From Tenebrio molitor (taxonomy: Eukaryota; Arthropoda; Insecta; Coleoptera; Tenebrionidae): a DNA stretch of 64,000 bases. The position numbers and the translations under genes were made by a program. Shown here piece by piece: positions 22,790 to 34,412 of the stretch (the first letter of the stretch is position 1; each line of letters starts with the position of its first letter). Location of the stretch: the NCBI RefSeq assembly GCF_963966145.1, contig NC_091047.1, positions 11,532,001 through 11,596,000 of the forward strand, read 5' to 3'. The notes beneath the pieces were generated by a model. That model did no database searches, was not told where the DNA came from, and was given only the letters and a program-made list of their open reading frames with translations.

Positions 22790-24290
22790 CTATGTTATTT
22801 GCAGTGAGTTTTGAAATTATTATTCAACGGGGTGATGAACCGTGTTATCTAATAAAAAAACACTAATAATAAAAGAAAATTTAGAAAAACAATTTTATTT
22901 AAGAATTAAATCTATTCTAAAATCAAAATTAAACGGTAATAATTTAATTAAAGCAATTAATACATATGCTGTTCCATTGTTGACCTATTCTTTTGGTGTT
23001 ATAAAATGGTCCAAAACTAATTTACAGAATATAAATATTCAAACTAGAGTTCTCTTTACAAAATTTTGTAAACATCACCCCAAATCTGCTGTTGAAAGAT
23101 TTAATTTACCACGCGAAAATGGTGGTAGGGGTTTTTCAAATCTAGAAATTCTACAACACAATCAAATTGCTTCACTAAAAAATTATTTTCTAAATAGAGC
23201 TCGTGATAACACTTTTTTTAATGCTTTGGTTTCAGCGGATAAAGGTTACACACCTTTAAATTTAAGTGATAATCTAATTTCAGATATTGTTGAGCCAAAT
23301 ATACCTGACACTATAGCAAATATAAAACAAAAGTCTTTACATGGGAGATATTTTAAAGAGCTAGAACAGCCAGAAATTAATATTCAAGCTTCTCATGCAT
23401 GGCTTAAAAAATCAAATATTCATCCTGAGACTGAGGGTTTTATATTTGCAATACAAGATCGTGTTATAAATACAAGAAATGATAAAAAACACATATGCGG
23501 TTTACAATCGATCATCGATAAATGTAGGGTTTGCGGAACTGAAGGGGAAACCATTGAACACATCATTTCTTCTTGCACCGTTTTGGCTCAAAGCGAATAT
23601 AAAAAACGTCATGATATATTCGCAAAAATTATACACATGAATTTAGCAGTTAAATTCAATTTATTAAAGGATACACAACCACATTACATTTATAAACCAG
23701 AAAGTTGTTTAGAAAATGACAATTACAAATTATATTTTGATCGCACAGTTTTAACTGACATTCACATTCAGCATAACAGACCAGACATTATTATTTTAAA
23801 TAAACAACAAAAGCAAGCATATCTTTTAGATATAGCTGTTCCAAATTCACACAATATAACACAGACATATAACACAAAAATTAATAAATATTTAGAACTA
23901 TCCGTTGCTATGAGAAATCTTTGGTGTTTAGAAAAAATTTCGATTTTACCATTTATAATTTCAGCAACAGGAATAGTACCGCAATCTCTTTTTAAAAATT
24001 TAAAAATTTTGGACTTGGAGAACACATTGGTGGTTGAAATTCAAAAAGGTATATTATTATACTCATGTCACATCGTGAGGAAATTCCTTAACATTGACAC
24101 AGAACATAAAACACAAAAAAGTCAAAATGTGGAGGCGAGACGCCGGTAATTATGTTGATAAGCACTGCACTATTACTTGATAGTATTATCCGTAATAGTG
24201 TATGTACTCCGGCAAAATTGCCGTGCCGCCGGGTGGAGGTGGGATACGATAACTATAGTAATTACAGGAGTAGAAAAAAGTAAATATTAA
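22790..24290 (+). mobile_element. 5'-truncated non-LTR retrotransposon with restriction-like endonuclease
   Basis: The open C-terminal frame at 22842-24149 is followed by a short 3' tail with a G/C-rich stretch (GCCGTGCCGCCGGGTGGAGG) and ends near an A-rich run around 24275. No reverse transcriptase domain precedes it, as expected of 5' truncation during target-primed insertion. Exact boundaries and target duplication were not found. Confidence 0.7.
22842..24149 (+). CDS. R2/R4-type LINE polyprotein, C-terminal 434-435 residues (zinc knuckle and endonuclease)
   Basis: The frame is open for 435 codons from a GTG (residue 1) with a stop two codons upstream, so the true N-terminus and RT palm are lost. 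Residues 42-51 (YAVPLLTYSF) and 90-98 (PRENGGRGF) are the thumb and linker typical of LINEs with a C-terminal restriction-like endonuclease. A CCHC knuckle follows (C228, C231, H240, C245), then the nuclease core RPD at 313-315 and LDIAVP at 329-334, a PD-(D/E)XK fold, and KINKYLEL after it. In such elements this domain nicks the target site. An undamaged frame suggests a fairly recent insertion. The clade (R4/Dong-like versus R2-like) is inferred from motifs only; the fragment cannot be autonomous. Confidence 0.85.
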   Translation: MLSNKKTLIIKENLEKQFYLRIKSILKSKLNGNNLIKAINTYAVPLLTYSFGVIKWSKTNLQNINIQTRVLFTKFCKHHPKSAVERFNLPRENGGRGFSNLEILQHNQIASLKNYFLNRARDNTFFNALVSADKGYTPLNLSDNLISDIVEPNIPDTIANIKQKSLHGRYFKELEQPEINIQASHAWLKKSNIHPETEGFIFAIQDRVINTRNDKKHICGLQSIIDKCRVCGTEGETIEHIISSCTVLAQSEYKKRHDIFAKIIHMNLAVKFNLLKDTQPHYIYKPESCLENDNYKLYFDRTVLTDIHIQHNRPDIIILNKQQKQAYLLDIAVPNSHNITQTYNTKINKYLELSVAMRNLWCLEKISILPFIISATGIVPQSLFKNLKILDLENTLVVEIQKGILLYSCHIVRKFLNIDTEHKTQKSQNVEARRR

Positions 24291-24321
24291 CGATTTTATC
24301 TGATTGAAGCTAGATATTGTA

Positions 24322-24661
24322 CACTTGTATTCAAAAAAATCGCGTACACCATTGAAATATCAAGTGAGCAATTATTATAGGTTCTTGCATGGTTTAAAAA
24401 CGGACTTTCAGTCATTTTGACAAAAGTTAGAAGACAGGTTATGTTTTAATTTTTAGATCATTTTATTTACATATTACATTAATATTTGGTCCTGGCGCCG
24501 TTTGCATTTATAACCGCATTTAGTCTACATGGTATAGATTGCACTAAATTTCTTGTTCAGAATCTTTTGGTATTGACATGTTTGAATAGCTGAAGTGTCG
24601 CCAGAATTACAAAATTACGCAGGCAAATAATAGGTGCACGCTATTTTTTTGAATACAACAG
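24322..24661 (-). mobile_element. 340-bp Tc1-derived non-autonomous element
   Basis: Ends CACTTGTATTCAAAAAAATC and the mirror of CTGTTGTATTCAAAAAAATA, flanked by TA (24320-24321, 24662-24663). Inside on the minus strand is the C-terminal tail of a Tc1-like transposase, showing it arose by internal deletion of a full element. Confidence 0.82.
24479..24560 (-). pseudogene. C-terminal fragment of Tc1-like transposase
   Basis: About 26 codons on the minus strand end LVQSIPCRLNAVINANGART-KY-stop. This is the conserved Tc1 tail usually written L..SMPRRL.AVI.A.G..TKY, here with SIPC for SMPR. The stop is at 24479-24481. The rest of the enzyme is absent. Confidence 0.75.
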
Positions 24662-24664
24662 TAC

Positions 24665-25186
24665 ATAACTGGTCTTATCAAGAGGCAAAATAAATATCCT
24701 TTGTCAAACAAATTAAATACCGCAAAAAGTGCTTCTCGTATCCTCCAAACAGTTTCTCTTTATTAATGTCATATTTGTGTTTATTAAGTTGTTAATGTCA
24801 GAAATACTTTTAGTGTTTAATATAATTTAAACTGATTATGGACAGACTGCATCATTAACATCTAGACATTTACATATAAAAATGTTAACCACATACATGC
24901 AAATCTTGTTAAACTCCTCTTAAACTGAGAGCTTATTAATGACCATCTTAATCTCTTCTAATTCATTAAATATCGAGTTGAATGATGATGAAGGCGCCGG
25001 CATAGAAAACTACGACTTCCTAAATGAGTATATTAACAAGTAACAAAACACTGATTTCATAACTGATGTCATTAAATGCAAGCAATGTTTTAGCATAATA
25101 AGCATAATTTAATCGTTAAAGTTACTATAATTTCATTATTAATTCCAAATGGCTTTAATAAGGCTACATAGGATGCAGCCTAGGAG
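24665..25186. other. No gene seen
   Basis: AT-rich, nothing coding noted. Confidence 0.5.
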
Positions 25187-25194
25187 CGCTGACG

Positions 25195-25456
25195 TAAGGT
25201 ACTATATCTTTAGAAGGTAGCGCCATTCCGCTCCACAATTTTTTGCCTGGAAATTAAAAGAGAGGACATTATTGGTAAATCCCGTAAGTGTGACAAAGAT
25301 AGAAGTATACACAATTTTAAGGGATGTTTGTATCGAGTCAGACAGATTCTATCTTTGTCACACTCACAGGATTTATCGATAATGCCATCTCTTTTAATTT
25401 CCAGTCAAAAAATTGTGGAGCGGAATGGCGCTACCTTCTAAAGATATAGTACCTTA
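25195..25456. mobile_element. 262-bp MITE with 8-bp target duplication (TAAGGTAC ends)
   Basis: Inverted arms of about 115 bp each, starting TAAGGTACTATATCTTTAGA and ending with its mirror, very well matched. An exact 8-base direct repeat CGCTGACG flanks it at 25187-25194 and 25457-25464. An 8-bp duplication points to hAT- or P-like mobilisation rather than Tc1/mariner. No coding content. The good arm match suggests a young insertion. Confidence 0.9.
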
Positions 25457-25792
25457 CGCTGACGCAGAAGAGGGCGCCGCCGAATGGGGTAAACGGTAAA
25501 AAAAAAGTCCAAAAATGTGTTTCGGCATAATGGAAGGCCATGGAAATTTTGCATTTAATTTGGTATCTAGTAAAGCTGTCTGTTGAATTAGGTTATGTTT
25601 TTCTGAGTTTGAGGTTATAAATAACGCAATGTCTAGTGCATTGTTGTCAGTTTTACTAGTTTGCAATAGAAGAATACTCACACAACGCGGGAAATTCAGC
25701 AACATGTTATGTTCATTTTGATAGGACCGCATGTCAGGCACTTTAGTAACGGAATCAAACAGTGTGTCCAACATAAAAATAATAAATCCCAT
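25454..25792 (-). CDS. Open frame of 112 codons, unknown
   Basis: An ATG-started minus-strand frame (MGFIIFMLDTLFDSVTKVPD...) ending in an Ala/Ser-rich tail that runs into the flank of the 25195-25456 MITE, so its stop is supplied by that insertion. Composition is protein-like with a hydrophobic start, but I recognise no domain. It may be a fragment of an older gene or transposon cut by the MITE, or chance. Confidence 0.2.
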   Translation of the reverse strand: MGFIIFMLDTLFDSVTKVPDMRSYQNEHNMLLNFPRCVSILLLQTSKTDNNALDIALFITSNSEKHNLIQQTALLDTKLNAKFPWPSIMPKHIFGLFFYRLPHSAAPSSASA

Positions 25793-25799
25793 TATGTCA

Positions 25800-28535
25800 A
25801 AACAACGTGAACGGTGTTTATGCTTGACGAATAAGAGTTCTTGTGACGTAAAAAATTTATGAGATTATATCTAAAAAATGACCGATGACACCATAGCGTC
25901 GTATAGCAACGGATACACCTGTCAGAATTATTTCCAAATAAAGCTTTTTAATTTCACAGGTAGCTCACATGTTGAACTTTGTGCTTTATTTTACCACCAA
26001 TCTGCATACTTATTAACTTTAATCCAATTATAATAATTATTATCATTAAAAATTATATTTTGCTATGCTCAAATTTAAAAACTTGGGTAAAGAGGAAAAC
26101 TATGTATCTAATTCGAAATATAGTACGTGAAAGGAGTTTGAACAAAGCTTTTCGCAATTTTATAGTAAATTAAAGTTTTAATTGCTTCATGTGACTTTAA
26201 TCCCACTTGTCATAATGCATTGAATATTATAAAACTATAAATTTTACTATGCCATTTTAAATGTAATCTATTACAAATATTTAGTAACCAACAATAGATC
26301 AATTACTTGATTTGTTGCTATAATATTTTTTAATGTAGCAAATTTAGCCAATGCCCATAAAGAAGTGAATAGGCTGCAGTCAATCTAAAAAATACACACT
26401 ACAATACAAAATAACACTTCTCTTATTTTTTTTATTAAACTTTTAGTAACCTACTGGTGTTTTTCTACGTAGACTATACTTACATACTGATATCGATAAA
26501 AAAAAAAGTTAAGTTGCTAAAAAAAATTCAATGCCTGAATACGTTTATTTCAGTAGAATTAATATTTGGCATCCACCACAACTTAGATTTAGATGTCACA
26601 ATTATAATTGTGAACTTACACATTCGGAATAATTAGCTGTGGTTGTTGGCTGATTAATAAAACAATAAATATTATGTTGCCATAAAATCGATAGCTTTGT
26701 TTTTGTAGGTATAACCAATGGTTTATATTCTACAGCAACAAAAGAATTAAACATTAACTGGTGCATTAACATTAAACTGTTTTAGCAGTCAATAAAAATC
26801 TTTTATCACAATGTAATCTACAATAAAATTAATTGCTACCAGAACAGTTTTTATTTTGCGTCACTTTTAATTAGAAATTGTTGAAAAAATACGATATAGT
26901 TATAAAGTTAAATGATTCATTCATTAATTTCTGAAAAGTGTGGTGTGCTCTCACTGCGAAATGTTATTGAAATAATAAAATTAATGGATTGTGGTGTCAA
27001 AAGATCAAAAGTGTAATTATTTATTCTTGGCACCAACAATGACACATTGTGTTATTATGTATTCCTACGGTATTATTAATATCTCTAACGCCGATTAAAT
27101 GAAAATTTAATGTCTCCCATAATATTTATCAGTTTAATAATCGCTGTCCAACCGGCTTGGATCGCCGAGTTTCACAAAACGACACAATTGTCTGCATTTC
27201 CTGTGACGTCCGTATTATGTTTAACCACTATTTCAAGCTCGATTAAATTTTCTAGATGAACCACAGGAACGATCCAGTTTTTAAAACATATTCCAAAACG
27301 TATCCGCATTATGATTTTTACGATGACGATTCGGCCTCCATGTATTCAATCTATTTTGATAAAGCTGATTTCTTTGCGATGAGACAACCGCCTGGTTCTA
27401 AAGCTTTCTAGTCGTAAAAAATACATAAAAGTCGATCTAGTAGAACGCATCGTAATGGCTAAGTTATATTGCCAGACTATTGCGCTGAAACTAGCAAGCT
27501 TTTCACTATTATCTATTCTTTTTATGTTTTATTTTAATACGCGGTGAAGCGAAATATTATTTTTAGTATTGAAATCGCTCGACCAAAAGCAAAACTGTTT
27601 GAAGGATTCAGGGATGTGGGTAATTATAAATTCTGATGAAAATTAAACAGGTAAACAAATTGATTAACCAACTGTCACATTATATAGCGATAAATTCTAC
27701 CCCTATAACATTAATTGGTGTCTCTATATGGTGACTTTAAAGTCTTAGTGGGACAGTCATGACTATAACTTGCTATTTTATTATTCATTTTTCGTAATAA
27801 AATATTCTAGGTAAAGTAGTTAACAAAACTGCCCCTACAAACGTACAGTCGTGGTCAGCTCTAACTAAACATATAAATCGAAGGAGATAGTAGAGGGCGC
27901 TTATAGTGAAATATTTCTTACATCGCAGCTGGCTGTAAATTTTATGTGTATGGATTTGCCGCCTCTTCTGGACTTGTAAATTTGACATTTGGGACATCAC
28001 ACTGTAGTTTTCATTGTTTATTATTTTTGTGTTAATTAACGTTTTCTGAGTTAATTAGGGAAGCAAAGGACAAGAAAGACATTAGTTATTGAAGTGAGTA
28101 ATTAAATTTAGGTGCACCTAAAAACATAAACACTTTCCTATTTTAGTAACAATCAAATAGGGTACAATTCGCAATGTCTTGTTATTGAAGTGAAATATTG
28201 AACAATGATGAGTGGATTTGTTCAGGGCTGGTGGCTCATAAAACGTCATTAATAAATTTGTTCAGGTTAGAAGTTCTAATGAAGGAAAAGTCAGTACTGG
28301 AAGGCTTATGGAATCTGAGGCGGTTGTCGAGGATTAAAATAATGATTAAAGCAGAACCCATAAAAATTTTGTACTATTTGTGATTTCTGCCACAATATCG
28401 GTCAGACCACGTAGCCAAAACATAGGGGAAGAAGATGAAGAAGAATTATCATTATTTTTGTACAACGTTAATTTAATTACTTGTTGTGGAATGATTTGAT
28501 TTTAAATTAAGTATTGTAATTTTTCTTTACTTTAA
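25800..28535. other. No gene seen
   Basis: Strongly AT-rich. Short frames only; no inverted-repeat element recognised. Confidence 0.5.
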
Positions 28536-28539
28536 AGTA

Positions 28540-28860
28540 CAGTGTGGAATAAAATTATTTCCATCTAGTTACCTTTGGAATTTTTGCACATGTAAATTTT
28601 CCTGTACCGCTCTACTTTTTTTTTTGAAGTGCCGAACTATTAGTTCTGTCAATAAATGTCATCAATCGAATTGACAATTGTTACAATTTACTAAATTAAA
28701 TTAACAAACGTTGGTGGCCACTTTCAACACTAGCTGTGACATGCTTTTGTTAAATTTGGAATTTTGGAATATTTTGAGGTTAGGCTTACTTTTTTTTTGT
28801 AGAGCGGCATTTCGTATTTTTACAAGGGTAACTAGATGTAAATCATTTTATTCCACACTG
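28540..28860. mobile_element. 321-bp TA-flanked MITE (CAGTGTGGAATAAAA ends)
   Basis: Left end CAGTGTGGAATAAAATTATT...TCTAGTTACC is mirrored by GGTAACTAGATG...TTTTATTCCACACTG. TA flanks both ends (28538-28539, 28861-28862). The interior is AT-rich with T and A tracts; the 67-codon frame is chance. Confidence 0.88.
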
Positions 28861-29354
28861 TACTTTTCTTTCCAGCCCCTTGTTTTCAGGCAACCAAGTA
28901 ATCAAATTAATTGACCTTTAGCATAGTACCTATACTTACGCTGTATGTATTCTAGGTGGCAACTTTCAATAGGATGTTGTTTAGTAAAATTTTAAATAAA
29001 AAGAAATAGAGCAATGCTGCAACTGAACAGTTTTAAAATTCATTTTTTATTTGTATATATCGCAGCGTCGCGACACACAGTATAAGTCGCCAAGACCGAA
29101 ACTTGTAGTTGTAAATTGGTACAATAAACAAAAAAGTCAAGATGTTTCTTTGCGACCCTGGTCCTTCGACATTGTGGTGTTTGGTCCAACATAGAACGTC
29201 AACAAAAAGTTTATAAAACAACGTTGCAAGAACTAGATTTATTTAATATAAAATCTGTATTTTTCATATGAAAAAACTTCCAAGTAAGACTAGGGAATCA
29301 ATAAAACAATCTCTCAAACTCCTCTCAATTTTTTAGCTCCGAGTTAAAATAATA

Positions 29355-29470
29355 CTAGATTATATCATTAAGAGTAGAAGTGAGTCTTTTTGTGCTAAGC
29401 CCAGAGGATTGATTGAAGACCGAGACCAAGTCGAGGTCGGCAACTGGGCGAAAATAACATGAAAGATAAG
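29355..29470 (+). repeat. Dispersed repeat with small CGAG hairpin, copy 1
   Basis: Shares TATCATTAAGAGTAGAAGTG, AGTCTTTTTGT and GCAACTGGGCGAAAA with 38570-38645. A small stem GCCCAG / CTGGGC encloses a GACCGAGAC...GTCGAGGTC core, again CGAG-rich. Confidence 0.65.
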
Positions 29471-32290
29471 ATACTACACTCTAGAATGTAGAAATTTAAC
29501 GACCTGATTTGACTTATTGGGTGGACACTGTACACTTCACAGATATTTTTTGCGCTGCAAACCCTCAGCTTTGTATTAAATAAAATTGAATAGATAATAA
29601 TTGTTGACAAGACTAGATGCTTAATAAAATAAAACATTTTGTAACACCTTTAATAATTTCAATTTGTTCGAATTGAACAATCAAAAATGAACGCCAATCA
29701 ACACACTTTCAAGTCGAACGCGAAAATATTTTAGCAGAGCAGATCGACTTAAATCATTTCTTGGCAATGTTACAAAACTTTGGCTACTGGGACGTTGACA
29801 ACCTCTTTACTTAATATCTCAGTAATGAGATATATGAAACTCAACACGCTCCCTCTTCTTTGCAATAACCGATTTATGAATATTTCTACTTTATTAACTC
29901 ATTTGTGCTTAATCTACATTACCCCAATAAATATTTAATAATTCGGGGTTTACGGTGTGTTCTTTGTCTTCGCGAACGACGCCTGTTAACGATGTCGTTA
30001 ATTTAACACCATCCCCGGTGGTTTCGGCCTCTCAAATTTTATGTATTTGAAAATAAATATGTTTTTGTTTGAGTTAGACGTCGCGGTCTTAAAAGTCAGA
30101 TTACGAGATCGTTAAGGAATATTTCAAAGGGAGCCGAATATTGAAACGTTTTAAAAAGAATAAAATGTTTTAAGACTTCAAAGCCAACACCACACAGAAA
30201 AAGCCAATCAAATTATGTTAATTGAGAAAACAGATTTCAACTCGAAATTGAGATTATGTATTATAAACACAACTTAAATAAGTATCAACATTTACGAGCA
30301 CACTTCTTGTCCCAAGATTAACCATAACGTCGAACGAAATGAATTATCGCCCCGTTAAAATAAATTTGTCCAGGAAATGTGGTTTTTATGCACCACTTGA
30401 AATATCTGCAACATCTCCACTTCTTTCTTGCAACAAAGGTTGCCCCTATAATACCGTTGCGACCGTGAAAAGGAGAATTATAGCGGCTTCAAAATTCTGG
30501 ACGTCACCCATCAATTCAGCGATCGTGTATTACAAGACGACAAACACATTAAAACAAGCGCGATTCTTTTATTATATTTTATTTTGTGCTTTTACGACCT
30601 CGTCCAAAGGGAGGAAGGGAACAGTTTCCTTAGTATAAACCATGAAAAGATATTAACGATCATAACTCACAGTTTCGACTAGTAATTCCCGATTCATATA
30701 TGCGACGACTTTTATAGTCGCATTTTTTCAAGTGTCTTTAGTCCCGTGACGTCATTTTATAGTTAGTAGGGTGAGAACCGGTCGTAAAGTTCGACCGAGG
30801 CACCGAGGGGTGAACAAAACTGAACCGGACGTCAGCAGGAGTGCAAAACCTAATCGTCCGACTTGAAAAAATGTATTATCCTGCAAAAAGCCACACAGGA
30901 AAACACCGGAAGTTGTTATTAACTGGCAACCCCGGAGAGAATCTGACGCTGCTGTCAATTGAGTCTCATCTTTACGATCTTGAGAAGTTCGTACTCTTCG
31001 ATATTAATTAATTATGCAGTGCTAACAGTCGGAATCTAAATAACTTATAATCCAGGATACACTAATTAATTACATATAAAAATAAGTATTTCCAATTAAA
31101 CAACAAGTTCTCGGAGGACTTGCAAATATGTATCATAAAATTGCAAAACTGGACACACCAATTATTCTGGATTTAGCTAATAGTAATTTACGTTGTAAGT
31201 CCGGTAGGGCGGTAGGTTACAAGTTACAAGTATTACCGGAAGTGTATCGTAATGTATTTTTTCTACTCCCATGTTTAAAACGCCATTTATCCCATGTTTT
31301 CATGGCGCCAAGTGATCTTTTAAATACACATTGACAAGCTGTGACTTTGTGCGTTTTAATCACGATGTGAAGTTTGCAACGGGCTTTCTAATCACGCTCT
31401 GGTTTTTTTAATAGCAACAATCATGTGACACTCAAAATGAAGTTAGTTGTCCGTTGACGCTTTTATCAGGTTCGATTTTTGTTTAAATTAACGTTGAATA
31501 AAGATGTTACGTGTTATATTTGCATTGTTCATTTGGTCGTAGAAAAAGTATAGTATGCAGCTTCTCTAAGACACTCGTTTATTAAACACTCGCTCCGCTA
31601 CACTCCCCTCGTGCCTGTAAGTTGTAAGGAAAATTCAAATGTTAAAAGAAAAACTAGTGGTGGAACTCCATCCACATCCATGAGAAGGCGAAGTATCTTC
31701 AGGCAAATGAAGAAATAAGTTAAGATAGACGTTTTTTGTTCATAGCCTTTTTTTTAAATCATTTAAATATAAAAAAAGGTGAATACATATATGAAAATAG
31801 TTCTTTTTTGGAGAAAATATTATGAAACTTTATCTACTCATTTTCCATTTATACTCTCTTTGTAGAGCGTGACATAATGAAGTGTTTTCTCACTGGAACT
31901 TTTCGCTCTGTCTTAGTTTTCGAGAACTAAAAACTTAAAAGGACCGATTTTCAGGGGGTGATTTATACCCTTAAATATACATCTCAGCTGTTAATTTCTT
32001 TGTGTGGATTTATTGTACTTTGATGAGGACTACAGAATATAAGTCAGTCAGTATCCTTCCTCGGGAGTCCCATTTCTTTGGATCGTTTTTCTCGCGAACT
32101 ATTATTCGAAAAAAAAATTTTCAAATTTTCTGGATGTTTAGCGGACAAACTCTACCTAGCAGCTAACTTTTATTGACGTCTGAAATTTCAGTTAAAACAC
32201 TATACCTAGTAAATTTGTTCGAGAAAGGAAACCAAATTAGAGTCCTGATATATTAACGCATGAATGTTAATACATAATAACTATTACGTA
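29471..32290. other. No confident gene
   Basis: Mostly AT-rich, with a CpG-richer patch at about 30730-30950 that carries only short frames. The plus frame 30339-30638 (99 codons) has no domain. Confidence 0.4.
31660..31755. repeat. Dispersed repeat, partner of 10690-10765
   Basis: Shares CCATCCACATCCAT, a GAAGAAATAAG-like block and a CATAGCC end with 10690-10765. Just upstream (31549-31620) is GTATAGTATGCAGC followed by CACTCGCTCCGC and CCCCTCGTGCC, which resembles one arm of the CTCG-rich hairpins, but no mirror arm is clear. Confidence 0.45.
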
Positions 32291-32294
32291 TTAA

Positions 32295-32380
32295 GAAGGG
32301 CTGTTAAGGAGACCATAACGAGCAAGGGAGATGTTTCATGCGCCCGCGGTTGTTATGGCCCTTAGCAGAACGTGGTAGGT
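32295..32380. repeat. Imperfect hairpin
   Basis: CTGTTAAGGAGACCATAACGAGC pairs imperfectly with GCGGTTGTTATGGCCCTTAGCAG. The apex is short and GC-rich. It resembles the other hairpins in design but has no clear end motif. Confidence 0.55.
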
Positions 32381-32399
32381 ACAACGTTCTTCGTCGTGC

Positions 32400-34195
32400 T
32401 AAATCATTTTAAACATTACATTTTAAATAATTATTGACCTATTCGGCATTTGAAGGAAAACAAATTGGAAAATTACGACAGAAGCGTTCCCACTTTGGCA
32501 ACGCATAAAAATACGGGCTGTTAAAACCTCCCTTAAGAGCCCTGGGTGTTGCCAACTTAACCGTTGTCGATTGTTGAACATTATTCATTCCTTGACGAAA
32601 ACAAATTAACACAACTCTAAGAACACGAATGGGTCTACAGATCAAATGAAACTTACTTCTGTACATACTTGCTATCACATTTAACATGCAAGTAAAAAAA
32701 AAAATAGAAAAAATATATCTACATATATATTTTGATACTTCATATTATCGTTTTAATTTAATTTAATAATTTAATCACTTCTGCAAGATTAAAACCAAGA
32801 AGATTAAGATTGAAACTAAAATAATAAAAAACATGTCTTATTGTCTTTCAACTGAAATAATGTTTAATGATAGAGCCTTTTAATATTCTGTATTATGTAC
32901 ATATTAAATTATTACATAGAGATCGAAATGGCTTAAAACAAGCATTAAGCGTGTAAGATACTACACCAGACCTAGAAAATGTTACTTAATGCGACTCTGA
33001 CAAAATTACAGGCCGCATTAACACCCTGAGGGAATGACCAGTTATTCTTGTTTTTCAAAATAAATATTTGCTTTCATGTTTTTACGGTTAAAAGAATCAG
33101 AGGAACATTTGGTAAATGTAGATTCTGTAGAAAAAACTACCTAACCATTAGACCGAAATATATACTACAGATGGAACTAAAAAAAATATGTGCAGATGGT
33201 AAATCTGCTGTTCACCACAGTGTAACTCTGTACTTCACAAAACTTCATATTTGATCATATTCAAAATATCTATACGTAGTCATGAGTTAATAATTACACA
33301 CTATAGGCGTCATTTTGGATCCATAATAGTCATTTATATCTACAGCACTATTGAATTAAAAATTGATTCTTAATTTAAAACAAATTCTAAGTGATCTTTA
33401 CTTGTTGAGAGGCAGACGTTAGTACCACTGACAACCCCCCCATTCAACCTCTTCCGCAAATTTAACAAGAAATGTTTAATGCAAGGAAAAAATTAAAAAA
33501 ATTACATTGTCTATGCAATATCTATTTCCATTATTCATCCATGTGCTTCAACAGTTTCAGTAAAATTTAAAATGGTTCTGGTTTGAGAACCGTTCCGACA
33601 TGAGTTAAGTCACCTTAACTAACATTGACAGCGCCGCCGCCCAGTGGCTACGGTTCAACAGCAATGTAATTCGCAACGCAATCAAAGTTAGGTTATGACA
33701 CTGAACATGTATGATGCATATAGTTCAATGGGTTATGTAAGTCCAAATCTGTGGTTATGAGCAATAAAGTAAACCTGTGCCACACGTCTTCAATGATTTT
33801 GTTTTTTACAGCAGCTGACGGCAGCTCTTGACCAGAAAATTTTTGAAATACACTGTACAAAATGTGGACACTGCAAATTAACGCATGGTCACCATATCTG
33901 AGATACACCTGTCACCTATATGCTAACGAAACCACGTCAATTTAATCGTGAAATACCTCCCGACTGCCCAAAGTACTCGTATGATCATGACGGAGAGTTT
34001 GTCGATTTACCCACAGCACAGTTTTCGAACATATTAGGACTACTTTACTATTTATAACCAATATAAAGTAATCCCATTTTTCAACTGTATTTTTTCACTT
34101 CGTCAAATTTATGAAATTTGTGAATTGTAGTCTAATGGGTTTGCCTATCAAAAATGTTGTATGTTTTGAAACTTAGCATTCGAGGTATTCTATAA
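32400..34195. other. No gene seen
   Basis: AT-rich; short unremarkable frames. Confidence 0.5.
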
Positions 34196-34197
34196 TA

Positions 34198-34410
34198 CAG
34201 TTATTATAAATGATTATCCCATCGCAGTTGGCGTTGGTGACGTAGTTGAATGTGCCGCAAGCCTCATAGCATGAGTGAGTCTAGTATCGCCAATAGGTGG
34301 CGATACTGGCGGTAGTGGAAATCTATCTAACGTTGCGAGGCTGACGGCACATTCAAAATGTGTGGTTTTCAACGCCAACTGCGATGGGACAATCATTTAT
34401 AATAACTCTG
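34198..34410. mobile_element. 213-bp TA-flanked MITE (CAG-TTATTATAAATGATT ends)
   Basis: Arms of about 65 bp: TTATTATAAATGATTATCCC...GCAGTTGGCGTTG...TGAATGTGCCG against CGGCACATTCA...CAACGCCAACTGC...AATCATTTATAATAA. TA flanks at 34196-34197 and 34411-34412. A second small stem (AGTATCGCC / GGCGATACT) sits at its centre. Confidence 0.85.
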
Positions 34411-34412
34411 TA

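Noticed and set aside
27849..28005. TA-CAGTCGTGGTCAGC...CACACTGTA as a Tc1-type pair of ends
   Set aside because: The two ends are not inverted repeats of each other beyond the first few bases.
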